From assembly GCA_018267475.1 (NCBI GenBank), contig JAFDYI010000012.1, positions 1-64,000 of the forward strand: a stretch of 64,000 nt of DNA, in the 5' to 3' direction. Each line of letters begins with the position of its first letter. The stretch's first letter is position 1. Made by a program: the position numbers and the translations under genes. The stretch is from Bacteroidota bacterium (GTDB lineage Bacteria > Bacteroidota > Bacteroidia > B-17B0 > Aurantibacillaceae). Under the pieces are notes generated by a model. The model was not told where the DNA came from and did no database searches. It saw only the letters and a list, made by a program, of their open reading frames with translations. Positions 27,498 to 36,953 of the stretch are shown piece by piece.

Positions 27498-27605
27498 ATA
27501 GTTGTACAACGAAACTATGAAGCGTGCTTTGGTTTTATATTAAAATTAATTCGTAAAGAAATAAATTTCGTCGTTTAAAAAAATACGTACATTCGTAGAT
27601 GCTGT

Positions 27606-29843
27606 ATGAATAAAAAAACATCTATATTTTTTTCAGTACTGTTTTTTGCTCAGGTGCTTGGTGTAGCGCAGGGCAAAAAAATAGATTCGCTTTTTAATGC
27701 GCTTGCGGCATCTACACACGACACCACGCGCTTTAATGCGTACATAGAAATAGGAAACTTTTTTCAAAACAACAACCCGGATACGGCTATTTATTTCCAT
27801 ACCCAAGCTCAAAAAATAGCAGAGAAACTAGCGGGCGACGACGGAGAAATAAAAAAAAGCAAAGCCTACAAACAGATAGGAATTGATTTTTATATAAAAA
27901 GTGAATTTAGCCGCGCTATAGAGTCGCATCAAAAATCATTGGCCTTAGCTGAAAAACATGTAAACAACAAAAATCAAAACATACAGTATAAAGCCAAAAA
28001 AATACAAGCCGAAAATTTCGGGCACATTGGCTATGTATATTACGCACAAGATAATTATATAAAAATTTTAGACTATTATTTCAAAGCATTAAAGATTAAT
28101 GAAGAAATAGGAAATAAAAAGGGACAAAGCGAAAACTTAAATAATATAGGGCTTGTTTACTACGACCAAAACGAATATACAAAAGCCATAGCGTACTATC
28201 AAAAAGCCTTGGCTATTGATAAGGCAAATCAAGATAAGGGAGGACAAGCGGTAGATTTAAGCAATATAGGAACTACCTATTACGACCAAAAAAAATACCC
28301 CGAAGCACTATCCTATTACTTTCAGGCCTTAGGGCTAAATAAAGAAATATCGTTAATACAAAATCAAGTAATTAATTTTATAAATATCGGTAATGTGTAT
28401 GCCGCTCTAGGTCATTATGAAAAAGCAATGCGCTACAGCGACACCGCCCTGTTGATGAATGCGGCCCTTGAAAACAAATCGATGCAAGCGGCTAATTTTG
28501 ATAACATAGGAACTATTTTTTTTACACAAAGTCAATTATCTAAAGCATTGCAATACTATTTTGAAGCCTTGAAAATAAATAAAGAAACCAACGACAAACA
28601 AAACCAAGCCGTTAACTTAGGGCATATTGGCGCCGCTTATTTAGCGCAAAAAAAATACCCCGAAGCAGAAAACTATACCCAACAAGCGATACAAATAGGA
28701 GAAGCCTTAAACACCGTGTATTTTTTAAAAGATTTTTATACCAACTTAAAAAACACCTACATAAAAACCAATCGCTTTAAAGAGGCTTTAAACGCATACT
28801 CAAAAGAAATGGCATACAAAGACAGCCTTACCAATAAAGAAAATCAAAAAGCCGACGTGCAACAAGAAATGAATTATCAATTTGATAAAGAAAAAATACG
28901 AAAAGAAGCGGAATACCAAAAAAAATTATTGATAGAAAAAGAATCGGAAAAGAAGCAAAAAATTATTTTAGGAGCGATCACCATTGGTTTTATTTTAGTT
29001 ACCTTATTCTTGTTTTTTGTGTTTAGCCGCCTGCGTGTTATCAGAAAGCAAAAAGGCATTATAGAAAAACAAAAATCATTAGTGGAAGAAAAAAACAAAG
29101 ACATTACCGATAGCATCAATTATGCTAAAAATTTACAAGAAAGTATTTTGCCCGATGTAAACGAAATAAGCAAATACGTTGCCCACTTTATGTGCTATAT
29201 ACCTAAAGATATTGTGTCGGGCGATTTTTATTTTTTTAGACCTATAAACCAACACGAGTGCTTGCTTGCTGCTGCCGACTGCACCGGGCACGGCGTGCCG
29301 GGCGCGCTTACCTCGGTAGTATGTTCACAAAAACTGAACGAGGCCGTGGATAAAGGCATTACCCAGCCTGCTCAAATTCTTACCGAAGTAAATAAAGAAG
29401 TAAAAAAAGTATTTAGAAAAAAACTAAACGACGGCATGGATATTGCCTTAGTAAAAATAAATACCCAGAATAACACACTTCTTTTTTCCGGGGCTAACCG
29501 CCCCCTTGTGGCGGTATGCAACAACCAATCGACCGAATACAGGGGATCTAAATCGGCCATAGGACACAGTTCATTAAGCGACGAAGCCTTTACACAACAA
29601 GAAGTAGCTATTGAAAAAGACACCACCTTTTATATTTATTCCGATGGCTATTCAGACCAGTTTGGCGGAACCCGAAACAAAAAATTAAGCGCCAAAAAAT
29701 TAAAAGAATTGCTACAAGAATTTTCTCACAAATCCCTTAGCGAACAGCAAGACTCTTTAGCCTCTTATTTTGCTACATACAAAGGCAGCAACGAGCAGAT
29801 AGACGATGTGTGCATTATAGGCTTTAAAATACCTACTTTGTAA
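27606..29843 (+). CDS. TPR sensor with PP2C-type (SpoIIE) phosphatase domain
   Basis: The 745-residue protein starts with a signal sequence (about 1-22). A large extracytoplasmic array of tetratricopeptide repeats follows (about 30-400), with repeated NIGxxYYDQxxYxxALxYYxxAL patterns. One membrane helix (about 452-475), a short coiled coil and a C-terminal PP2C/SpoIIE domain (about 515-742) with SGDFYFF, AAADCTGHGVPGAL and YSDGYSDQFGG complete it. It should dephosphorylate a Ser/Thr-phosphorylated protein, such as an anti-sigma antagonist, when the outer TPRs sense a signal. No partner kinase or STAS protein gene is nearby. A weak -7 box, TACATTCG, lies at 27588-27595. Confidence 0.88.
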   Translation: MNKKTSIFFSVLFFAQVLGVAQGKKIDSLFNALAASTHDTTRFNAYIEIGNFFQNNNPDTAIYFHTQAQKIAEKLAGDDGEIKKSKAYKQIGIDFYIKSEFSRAIESHQKSLALAEKHVNNKNQNIQYKAKKIQAENFGHIGYVYYAQDNYIKILDYYFKALKINEEIGNKKGQSENLNNIGLVYYDQNEYTKAIAYYQKALAIDKANQDKGGQAVDLSNIGTTYYDQKKYPEALSYYFQALGLNKEISLIQNQVINFINIGNVYAALGHYEKAMRYSDTALLMNAALENKSMQAANFDNIGTIFFTQSQLSKALQYYFEALKINKETNDKQNQAVNLGHIGAAYLAQKKYPEAENYTQQAIQIGEALNTVYFLKDFYTNLKNTYIKTNRFKEALNAYSKEMAYKDSLTNKENQKADVQQEMNYQFDKEKIRKEAEYQKKLLIEKESEKKQKIILGAITIGFILVTLFLFFVFSRLRVIRKQKGIIEKQKSLVEEKNKDITDSINYAKNLQESILPDVNEISKYVAHFMCYIPKDIVSGDFYFFRPINQHECLLAAADCTGHGVPGALTSVVCSQKLNEAVDKGITQPAQILTEVNKEVKKVFRKKLNDGMDIALVKINTQNNTLLFSGANRPLVAVCNNQSTEYRGSKSAIGHSSLSDEAFTQQEVAIEKDTTFYIYSDGYSDQFGGTRNKKLSAKKLKELLQEFSHKSLSEQQDSLASYFATYKGSNEQIDDVCIIGFKIPTL

Positions 29844-29851
29844 AAAAACGA

Positions 29852-30874
29852 CTAGTGCTGTACTATTATTTTTTTTGTGCTACTACCTATCTGCAGCCAA
29901 TACATTCCGTTGGGTAAAGAAGATATATCAATAGTGTGGCTGTAGCCTTTCCATATTTCGTTGCCCAGCGTGTTACGCAGTATTATTTCGCAAGGCGTAC
30001 TAATACCCATAAGCTGTATAAAATGGGCAGTAGGGTTGGGGTACAAAGTCCATTCTGCGGGTTTTTCACCTAACGGCTGTATGCCGGTGGTGCTTCGGTA
30101 CACATCGCGGTAGCGAGCCTGCGTGGGTACAAACGTATTGTTGTTGTAGGTACCGTCTAATTCTAATACCGGTATTTTTTCAGACGTGGTTACCCATTTA
30201 TAGCTGCGTTGTATGTCGGGGTAGTTAAAGCCAAAGCCGCTGTAATTAATGCTATCTTTACCGTAGGTAGTAGATACCAAGCGCAAACAAGGCACGCTGT
30301 CGTAAGGTGTTTTAATATAACCCCAGCCATCTACGTCTGTAATGCGATACCCTAATTGGCTATAATAAATAGTGGTACTTAGCTGTACTGTAAATTTATA
30401 AGTAGTGCTATCGTGGTTTAAATAATGAAGCGGCAACACATAAATCTCATCGGGGTTGCTGTAAGTGGCGGCTAAAGGAATACCGCTATACTGAAAGCCA
30501 ATGCCTTCGGTTTCAAAAACCGAGGTGTTTTTTTTATAGAAATTATACACGTTTTTAAATGTATAGGTGCCCGTGCCTATAGAGTCGGCTATTTTTAATC
30601 CATATTTTCCGGGGCCTAAAAAGTAAAAAGCATAAGGCGTAGCCGAAGCCGGCACGTATTTATAAAGTCCTTGGCTGGTCATGGAAAGGGTGCTAAAATC
30701 CCAATAGGTATTGGCGCCTGTAACGCTGTATGTAACGGAAGACGGGCTGCAATTAGAGTACCGAATGGTATCGTTAGCACTAGGCAAATTAGCCGATGTT
30801 ACTGTTATTTGCGCTTTACCTGGTAAGGCTAATACACCACTAAGTGCGCCGGCAATAAGTATGTTTTTTATCAT
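29852..30874 (-). CDS. Secreted protein with type IX sorting tail
   Basis: The 340-residue protein has a signal peptide (about 1-21). Its last 75 residues (about 265-340) form a type A sorting domain of the type IX secretion system: WTLYPNPTAHFIQL, a middle IILRNTLGNEIW strand and LPNGMYWLQIGSSTKKIIVQ. It should cross the outer membrane by T9SS and be released or attached to the surface. The body (about 22-260) is beta-rich and unknown to me; I see no enzyme motif. It follows the 103-aa gene by 18 bp and converges on the phosphatase gene with an 8-bp gap. Confidence 0.85.
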   Translation of the reverse strand: MIKNILIAGALSGVLALPGKAQITVTSANLPSANDTIRYSNCSPSSVTYSVTGANTYWDFSTLSMTSQGLYKYVPASATPYAFYFLGPGKYGLKIADSIGTGTYTFKNVYNFYKKNTSVFETEGIGFQYSGIPLAATYSNPDEIYVLPLHYLNHDSTTYKFTVQLSTTIYYSQLGYRITDVDGWGYIKTPYDSVPCLRLVSTTYGKDSINYSGFGFNYPDIQRSYKWVTTSEKIPVLELDGTYNNNTFVPTQARYRDVYRSTTGIQPLGEKPAEWTLYPNPTAHFIQLMGISTPCEIILRNTLGNEIWKGYSHTIDISSLPNGMYWLQIGSSTKKIIVQH

Positions 30875-30892
30875 GTGTTGTTTGTTTTTAGT

Positions 30893-31204
30893 TTAATCTT
30901 TTCTAATATCCCAATCCGGCTCATATATTTCATATACCTCCTCTGCCGATTTATATTTTTTTTCAAACTTCTTTCTTTCTTGCGCGGTTTCAAATGTTAA
31001 AATAAATTTAGGACCTGTTTTATAAAAATAGATACGCCCCCTGCTAGAGTCCATTCCTTCTCTAAACTTCACTTTGGTTTTTGTTAAAAAAGCTTCGGCC
31101 TCTTTCAGTTCCACTTCTTTTTTAAAAACAACAATCAATTCTATTTTTTCGTGTACATCACTTGTAACGTACTCAATCTGATGCGGAAACGTAGTGGCTA
31201 TCAT
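30893..31204 (-). CDS. Hypothetical protein, 103 aa
   Basis: I do not recognise this small soluble protein. It is rich in Lys and Glu (ERKKFEKKYKSAEEVYEIYE) and has a beta-alpha-beta look, with no signal peptide, membrane helix or metal motif. It has an exact -7 box (minus strand, 31239-31246) and is followed 18 bp later by the sorting-tail protein gene, so the two are probably co-transcribed. It is divergent from the peroxiredoxin gene across 91 bp. Confidence 0.65.
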   Translation of the reverse strand: MIATTFPHQIEYVTSDVHEKIELIVVFKKEVELKEAEAFLTKTKVKFREGMDSSRGRIYFYKTGPKFILTFETAQERKKFEKKYKSAEEVYEIYEPDWDIRKD

Positions 31205-31238
31205 ACAATATAATTTAAGTTCATAAAAAAACGATATT

Positions 31239-31246
31239 CAAAAGTA
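31239..31246 (-). promoter_or_regulatory. -7 promoter box of the 103-aa protein gene
   Basis: On the minus strand this reads TACTTTTG, an exact TAnnTTTG match, 34 bp before the start. It lies only 20 bp from the oppositely directed peroxiredoxin box. Confidence 0.55.
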
Positions 31247-31265
31247 ACATTATTTTTTTAATACG

Positions 31266-31273
31266 TACCTTTG
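31266..31273 (+). promoter_or_regulatory. -7 promoter box of the peroxiredoxin gene
   Basis: TACCTTTG matches TAnnTTTG exactly, 22 bp before the ATG at 31296. Confidence 0.55.
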
Positions 31274-31295
31274 TAGCCATAAAAAAAATAAAATC

Positions 31296-31928
31296 ATGGT
31301 AACATTAATAGGAAAAAAAGCCCCCTCGTTTAAGGCGGCTGCCGTTGTAAACGGAGGAGAAATAGTAAACAACTATTCATTAGACCAATTTGTAGGAAAA
31401 AAATACGTAGTGTTTTTCTTTTATCCAAAAGATTTCACTTTTGTATGCCCTACCGAATTGCATGCGTTTCAAGAGCAATTAGCCGAATTTCACAGCAGAA
31501 ATTGCGAAGTAGTGGCCTGCAGCACCGATACCGAACAAAGCCACTGGGGCTGGTTGCAGGTAGATAAAAACAAAGGAGGCATTAAAGGCGTTACCTATCC
31601 TATTGTAGCCGATACTACTAAAATTATATCGCTTAACTACGGCACCCTAAAAGGCGACTACGATGTAGATGATAACGGAAACCTTATGGCCACCGACGAG
31701 ATGATTGCTTTTAGAGGTTTGTACCTAATTGACAAAGCCGGCTTGGTACGCCATATTCTAATAAACGACTTACCTCTAGGTCGTAATGTAGATGAAGCTT
31801 TGCGTATGCTTGATGCCTTACAGTATTTTGAAGAAAACGGCGAAGTATGCCCCGCCAACTGGGCAAAAGGAAAAGCGGCTATGAAAGCCAGTCACTCTGG
31901 TACCGCCGAATATTTAGCAAAGCACTAA
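31296..31928 (+). CDS. 2-Cys peroxiredoxin (AhpC/TSA family)
   Basis: The 210-residue product has the peroxidatic motif FTFVCPTE (Cys51) and the resolving cysteine in EVCPANW (Cys185), typical of the Prx1/AhpC subfamily. It reduces hydrogen peroxide and organic peroxides in the cytoplasm with thioredoxin or AhpF as donor. No ahpF gene is next to it. It has its own -7 promoter (31266-31273) and a clear terminator (31956-31989), so it is transcribed alone. Confidence 0.94.
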   Translation: MVTLIGKKAPSFKAAAVVNGGEIVNNYSLDQFVGKKYVVFFFYPKDFTFVCPTELHAFQEQLAEFHSRNCEVVACSTDTEQSHWGWLQVDKNKGGIKGVTYPIVADTTKIISLNYGTLKGDYDVDDNGNLMATDEMIAFRGLYLIDKAGLVRHILINDLPLGRNVDEALRMLDALQYFEENGEVCPANWAKGKAAMKASHSGTAEYLAKH

Positions 31929-31955
31929 AATAAAAAAGAACACTAACAAGAAAAG

Positions 31956-31989
31956 GCTGCTTTATAAAAAAGGCAGCTTTTTTATTTTA
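31956..31989 (+). terminator. Rho-independent terminator of the peroxiredoxin gene
   Basis: GCTGC (31956-31960) pairs with GCAGC (31973-31977), extended by three further pairs, and is followed by a run of T from 31978. Confidence 0.8.
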
Positions 31990-32029
31990 AGAGGTTACAC
32001 GGGCTGCTCGTTTATCCGCTTGCTTTTGC

Positions 32030-32037
32030 TACTTTTG
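32030..32037 (+). promoter_or_regulatory. -7 promoter box of the di-haem peroxidase gene
   Basis: TACTTTTG matches TAnnTTTG exactly, 22 bp before the ATG at 32060. Confidence 0.5.
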
Positions 32038-32059
32038 TCTAAGTAATGCCAAACAAGAA

Positions 32060-33541
32060 ATGAAAAATATCCTTTTTTATGTTTTTTTTGTTTTGCTCTT
32101 GCTCGTTTTTTCTTTTAAAGCAATAGAAGATTTTTCTATCACCGAAAAAGAAGTAGAAATAAAAATACCTCAAAGTTTCCCAAAGCCCGTATATGAAATA
32201 GAGAAAAATAAACCCACACCCCGTATTTTTTATTTAGGCAGAAAGCTTTTTTACGACCCCATTCTTTCCTTAAACAATACCATAAGCTGCGGCAGTTGCC
32301 ACCAACAGTTTGCTGCTTTTGCCCAATCAGATCACGCTTTAAGCCATGGCATAGATGGCTTGTTTGGCCTACGCAACGCGCCCGCCTTGCAAAACCTTAT
32401 TTGGAACAAAACTTTTATGTGGGACGGAGGGGTAACGCATCTAGACCTGCAACCCATTACCCCTATTACAAGCAATGTAGAAATGGGAGAAACATTAGAG
32501 GGTGTATTGAAAAAATTAAGAGCAAACAAAGAATATACCTCCCTTTTTAAAGCCGCTTATGGAGATACCGCCATCACCTCCGAACGTTTTTTAAAATCAA
32601 TATCACAATTTTTAATGCTGTTAATTTCAAGTAATTCGCGCTATGATAAATACATCCAACACAAAGATACGTTCTCTTTATCCGAAAAAAGAGGCTTAAA
32701 ACTATTTCGTAAAAATTGCGCTTCGTGCCATAAAGAACCTTTATTTACCGATAACCTGTATCACAACAATGGATTGAGTATAGATAGTGTGCTGCGCGAT
32801 AGCGCTCGCTATCGAATAAGCGGGAAGAAAGAAGACATACTTAAGTTTAAAGTGCCCAGCTTGCGCAACGTAGCCGTAAGCGCCCCTTATATGCACGATG
32901 GGCGTTTTTACAGTTTGACCCAAGTGCTCAATCATTACACCCAAAATTTCGTAACGAAAGAAGCCGATGCTCTTTTAAAAAAAGGAATAGAGCTAAACAC
33001 CCAAGATAAAAAAGACATCATCGCGTTTTTGAAAACGCTTACCGATGCTTCCTTCTTACGCAACCCGTTATTTGCCAACCCTAACTACGGATATACGCCG
33101 GTTACAAAAAAAGAACGAAACGAAGAAGAATGGTTTACCTACTACACCCGCCAATGGAGCGAAACCCAGTTACAATACGCCGATAGCATTCCACAATACG
33201 AATCGTATGTGGATTCGTTAGAACGTATTTTAAATTCATTAAAAAACAAACGACTAAAAAAATTAGAAACCTTACGCAACACCCTTGCTCAGAGCACAAA
33301 ACATAAAGAAGCCATAGAAAAATACATAAAGTACGGGCAGCCTACGCGCAAGCAGTTACTAGAGCCTTGCATAGCCAAACTACAAAACGATAACATTGTA
33401 AAAAGTACCATAAAAGGAGTAGGAAAAAAAGGTTGGCTGGTATGCCTTCTGTACACACAAAAGGGAGTCGCACACGAAAAAACACTGGAAGTACAGTACA
33501 AACCTTTAGAAAAAATTTATTTTATTACCAATAATGAATAA
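32060..33541 (+). CDS. Di-haem cytochrome c peroxidase (CcpA/MauG family) with C-terminal extension
   Basis: The 493-residue protein has an N-terminal hydrophobic segment (about 4-18; membrane anchor or signal) and two haem c sites, CGSCH (77-81) and CASCH (220-224), with the later Met/His region APYMHDGRFYSL. This is the bacterial di-haem peroxidase layout, acting in the periplasm to reduce hydrogen peroxide with cytochrome c electrons. The usual domain ends near residue 340. Some 150 further residues (345-493) are charged and helical, with a coiled-coil-like stretch and two cysteines, and match nothing I know. A small Cys-rich gene follows after 15 bp. Confidence 0.88.
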   Translation: MKNILFYVFFVLLLLVFSFKAIEDFSITEKEVEIKIPQSFPKPVYEIEKNKPTPRIFYLGRKLFYDPILSLNNTISCGSCHQQFAAFAQSDHALSHGIDGLFGLRNAPALQNLIWNKTFMWDGGVTHLDLQPITPITSNVEMGETLEGVLKKLRANKEYTSLFKAAYGDTAITSERFLKSISQFLMLLISSNSRYDKYIQHKDTFSLSEKRGLKLFRKNCASCHKEPLFTDNLYHNNGLSIDSVLRDSARYRISGKKEDILKFKVPSLRNVAVSAPYMHDGRFYSLTQVLNHYTQNFVTKEADALLKKGIELNTQDKKDIIAFLKTLTDASFLRNPLFANPNYGYTPVTKKERNEEEWFTYYTRQWSETQLQYADSIPQYESYVDSLERILNSLKNKRLKKLETLRNTLAQSTKHKEAIEKYIKYGQPTRKQLLEPCIAKLQNDNIVKSTIKGVGKKGWLVCLLYTQKGVAHEKTLEVQYKPLEKIYFITNNE

Positions 33542-33556
33542 TTTTGTCATCGTATT

Positions 33557-33943
33557 ATGAACTTTAAACAACGATTAAAATTTTATCTTTTTGGCTTTTT
33601 GCTGGGCATGATGGTGTTGGCTACTGTTTTAAATAAAAAAGGATGTAAAGGAGTAAACACCCTAAAAACAGAAGAACTATCGTATCAAACATGGAATATA
33701 ACCGAGCCTATGCGCTGTAAAATACGATGTATGGGTTTTGCCGCCGATAGTTTATTTATTCAAGATATAAGAAACGCTACCGTTAATTATTCCGAAAGCG
33801 ATATACACGCTACACCTTGCGGAAAGTATGTAATAGAATCTTCGGCTAAAAGTGCAGCCTCTTACACTTTGTTGGTAGCAGACTGCGGCACGGCTGCTAA
33901 TTTATTAGACATTAAAACCAATACCCCTTGCGATTGCAAGTAG
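33557..33943 (+). CDS. Small membrane-anchored cysteine-rich protein
   Basis: The 128-residue protein has a single N-terminal membrane segment (about 8-26). A short outer domain has cysteines at KKGCKG, MRCKIRCMG, ATPCGKY, ADCG and PCDCK. The pattern resembles DUF4258-like small proteins that I recall from Bacteroidetes, but I am not sure of the family. It lies 15 bp after the di-haem peroxidase gene and should be co-transcribed and co-exported with it. A role in redox or haem protein folding is only a guess from the cysteines and the neighbour. Confidence 0.72.
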   Translation: MNFKQRLKFYLFGFLLGMMVLATVLNKKGCKGVNTLKTEELSYQTWNITEPMRCKIRCMGFAADSLFIQDIRNATVNYSESDIHATPCGKYVIESSAKSAASYTLLVADCGTAANLLDIKTNTPCDCK

Positions 33944-33945
33944 TT

Positions 33946-36759
33946 TTATGCCCATTTCATTTTTTTACTTAGGTACGCTCCGGTGTACGACTTTTTATTT
34001 TTTATCATTTCTTCCGGAGGGCCTTCAAACACAAGTGTTCCTCCTTTTTCGCCCCCTTCAGGCCCCATATCAATAATCCAGTCGGCACATTTTATAACAT
34101 CTAAGTTATGCTCTATCACTAATACTGAGTTTCCTTTATTGATAAGCAGTTGCAGCGATTTTAATAATTTTTCTATATCATTAAAATGCAACCCGGTGGT
34201 AGGCTCATCAAAAACAAACAAGATGTTTTTATTGCTTTGACCGGCTCCTAAAAAAGAAGCTAATTTTACGCGCTGTGCTTCCCCTCCACTTAATGTGCTT
34301 GACGATTGCCCTAGCTGAACGTAGCCCAAACCCACATCTTGCAATAATTTTAATCGGGCTACAATTTTATCAGCTGTTTTATTGTTTTTATCGGTAAAAA
34401 AAACCACGGCATCATCAACGGTCATATTTAAAATATCGGCTATGTTTTTTTCGTAAAAAGTTATTTCTAATGTTTCTGCGTTAAAACGCTTGCCACCGCA
34501 ATCTTCGCAAAGCAATTTTACATCAGCCATAAACTGCATTTCTACGGTAATTTCGCCTTCGCCTTGACAATGTTCGCAGCGCCCCCCTTCTACATTATAC
34601 GAAAAATAAAAGGGCTGGTAGCCTCTTTGTTTCGAAAGCGGTTGCTCGGCAAACAAAGTTCGTATTTCATCGTATGCTTTGATATAGGTGGCAGGGTTAG
34701 AGCGAGATGATTTTCCTATTGGGTTTTGATCAACAAACTCTATCCCTGAAATTTTTTCTAAATTACCGATTATGGTTTTATCTATAGATACGCCGTAATT
34801 TTCAAACCTATGCTGTAAAGCAGGCACTAAGATGTTTTTTACAAGAGTGGATTTTCCTGAGCCTGAAACGCCGGTTACTACACAAAAAATTTCTAATGGA
34901 ATTTTTACATCTATGTTTTTTAAGTTGTGTAACCCCGCCTCTTTTATTTCTAAAAAGTACTTCCAGCGGCGGCGAGTTTTAGGGATTTCAATTTGTTTTT
35001 TTCCTGTCAGATACTGTGTAGTAAGGCTGTTTTCTTCTTTTAATAACGCAGCATGATTGCCTTCAAACACTACTTCGCCGCCCAAAGAACCGGCAAAAGG
35101 CCCCATATCAATAAGCCAATGGGCGGCTTGCATAATTTCTTCATCGTGCTCTACCACAATAAGAGTATTGCCTTGTTGTTGCAGCATTTTTAGCACCTGT
35201 ATCAAGCGCTCGGTATCGCGTGGGTGCAAACCAATGCTGGGTTCATCTAAAATGTATAAACTACCCACCAAAGTACTTCCTAAAGAGGTAGCTAAATTAA
35301 TGCGCTGCGATTCGCCGCCACTTAACGTATTGGCCCCCCTATTAAGAGTAAGGTAGCCCAAGCCCACATCGCAGATGTATTGCAATCGGTTGGTGATTTC
35401 TATCAATAAACGCTGCGCAATTTTTTTATCCTGTTCGTTTAAACGAATGCCTTTAAAAAACAAAAGTAAATCTTCAATAGGCGTTAACAACAATTGAGAG
35501 ATGTGTGCATCTGCCACGCGCACGTATTGCGCATCTTTACGAATGCGCGTTCCTTTACAGTCGGGACAAATAGTTTTTCCTTTGTAGCGAGATAGCAGTA
35601 CGCGGTATTGTATCTTGTAGGCTTCTTTTTCTATTCTTTCAAAAAAGGAATGGATTCCTTCAAAATGCTCGTTTCCTGTCCATAACAATTCGTATTGTTC
35701 TTTGCTTAAATCTGAAATGGGTTTGTGTACCGGAAATTGAAACAGATGCGCTTTTTGTATCAATTTTTTTTTGTACGCACTCATGCTGTCCCCGTTCCAG
35801 CAGGCAATAGCATTATCATATACCGATTTGCTTTTGTTGGGTATCACCAGGGCGGGGTCAATGCCTATAACGCTGCCAAAACCTTCGCACTTTTTACAGG
35901 CGCCTACCGGGTTGTTGTATGAAAAAAAGTTTACATCCGGTTGGCTAAACTCCATTCCATCTGCTTCAAAGCGATTAGAAAAAACATGCTGTTTTTGAGT
36001 ATTTGTATCATGCACCAAGCAAGTGCCATGCCCTTCGTAAAAAGCTACCTGAGCCGAGTCGGCTATTCGCTGCGCCAACTCTTCTTTATCCAAAAAGGTT
36101 TCAGGTATGATGCGGTCTATTACTAAAAATATAGAGGTATTTGATGTTATGCTTTCCGGTAGTTCTTCTATTTTTTTTATTTCGTTTTCTATTAAAACCC
36201 TAGAGAAGCCCTGTTGATGCAAAATTTCTAAATGTGCTTTTGTTTCGCGCCCATTAGGAATATGTAATTTTGATAAAATTAAAAAGGATTTATTTTCTTT
36301 TTGGTGTAAAATAAAATCAACCACATCCGTTACCCGATGTTTTTTTACTTCTTTTCCTGAAATAGGCGAGTATGTTTTTCCAATTCGCGCAAAAAGCAGT
36401 TTTAGATAATCATAAATTTCGGTTACGGTACCTACGGTAGAGCGTGGGTTTTTAGAAATAACTTTTTGTTCGATAGCAATAGCCGGTGAAATGCCTTTTA
36501 TATATTCTACTTGCGGCTTTTCTAAGCGGCCTAAAAATTGGCGCGCATAGGCCGATAAACTTTCTACATAGCGGCGCTGTCCCTCGGCATACAAGGTGTC
36601 AAAAGCTAAAGAAGATTTACCAGAACCGGAAACGCCTGTAATAACCACAAATCTATTCCGCGGAATAGCTAACTCTATGTTTTTTAAATTATGCTGCTTG
36701 GCCCCTTTTATAAGGATAAAATCTTTAGGGTTTTTTTCGGGTGCGGCTTTTTCTTTCAT
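33946..36759 (-). CDS. uvrA: Excinuclease ABC subunit A
   Basis: The 937-residue product is full-length UvrA: two ABC ATPase modules with Walker A GVSGSGKSS and GVSGSGKST, signatures LSGGESQR and LSGGEAQR, and the zinc-binding CxxC modules (CKKCEGFG, CPDCKGTR, CEHCQGEG, CEDCGGKRF). UvrA2 scans DNA for bulky lesions and loads UvrB in nucleotide excision repair. uvrB is not nearby. A -7 box (TAAATTTG, minus strand, 36779-36786) lies 19 bp before the start. Its stop is 2 bp from the convergent small gene. Confidence 0.97.
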   Translation of the reverse strand: MKEKAAPEKNPKDFILIKGAKQHNLKNIELAIPRNRFVVITGVSGSGKSSLAFDTLYAEGQRRYVESLSAYARQFLGRLEKPQVEYIKGISPAIAIEQKVISKNPRSTVGTVTEIYDYLKLLFARIGKTYSPISGKEVKKHRVTDVVDFILHQKENKSFLILSKLHIPNGRETKAHLEILHQQGFSRVLIENEIKKIEELPESITSNTSIFLVIDRIIPETFLDKEELAQRIADSAQVAFYEGHGTCLVHDTNTQKQHVFSNRFEADGMEFSQPDVNFFSYNNPVGACKKCEGFGSVIGIDPALVIPNKSKSVYDNAIACWNGDSMSAYKKKLIQKAHLFQFPVHKPISDLSKEQYELLWTGNEHFEGIHSFFERIEKEAYKIQYRVLLSRYKGKTICPDCKGTRIRKDAQYVRVADAHISQLLLTPIEDLLLFFKGIRLNEQDKKIAQRLLIEITNRLQYICDVGLGYLTLNRGANTLSGGESQRINLATSLGSTLVGSLYILDEPSIGLHPRDTERLIQVLKMLQQQGNTLIVVEHDEEIMQAAHWLIDMGPFAGSLGGEVVFEGNHAALLKEENSLTTQYLTGKKQIEIPKTRRRWKYFLEIKEAGLHNLKNIDVKIPLEIFCVVTGVSGSGKSTLVKNILVPALQHRFENYGVSIDKTIIGNLEKISGIEFVDQNPIGKSSRSNPATYIKAYDEIRTLFAEQPLSKQRGYQPFYFSYNVEGGRCEHCQGEGEITVEMQFMADVKLLCEDCGGKRFNAETLEITFYEKNIADILNMTVDDAVVFFTDKNNKTADKIVARLKLLQDVGLGYVQLGQSSSTLSGGEAQRVKLASFLGAGQSNKNILFVFDEPTTGLHFNDIEKLLKSLQLLINKGNSVLVIEHNLDVIKCADWIIDMGPEGGEKGGTLVFEGPPEEMIKNKKSYTGAYLSKKMKWA

Positions 36760-36778
36760 GTATCAAACTATCGGTTGG

Positions 36779-36786
36779 CAAATTTA
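36779..36786 (-). promoter_or_regulatory. -7 promoter box of uvrA
   Basis: On the minus strand this reads TAAATTTG, an exact TAnnTTTG match, 19 bp before the ATG. I see no LexA-like operator. Confidence 0.45.
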
Positions 36787-36941
36787 CGCAACAAATATCA
36801 TTTTTGCTGCAGAGAAGCCTTTATGAAAATAGTGGGTAGCGGTGCGTGTTTTTTTACACGTTATTTATTGGATTTTGCGCGCCACGCACAGTGCCTGCAT
36901 CGTACGAGGAAAACCCGTTCGCTACATAAAATAAAAATACA

Positions 36942-36949
36942 TACTTTAG
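36942..36949 (+). promoter_or_regulatory. Possible -7 box of the EamA transporter gene
   Basis: TACTTTAG has one mismatch to TAnnTTTG and ends 4 bases before the GTG start. Confidence 0.3.
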
Positions 36950-36953
36950 CTGC

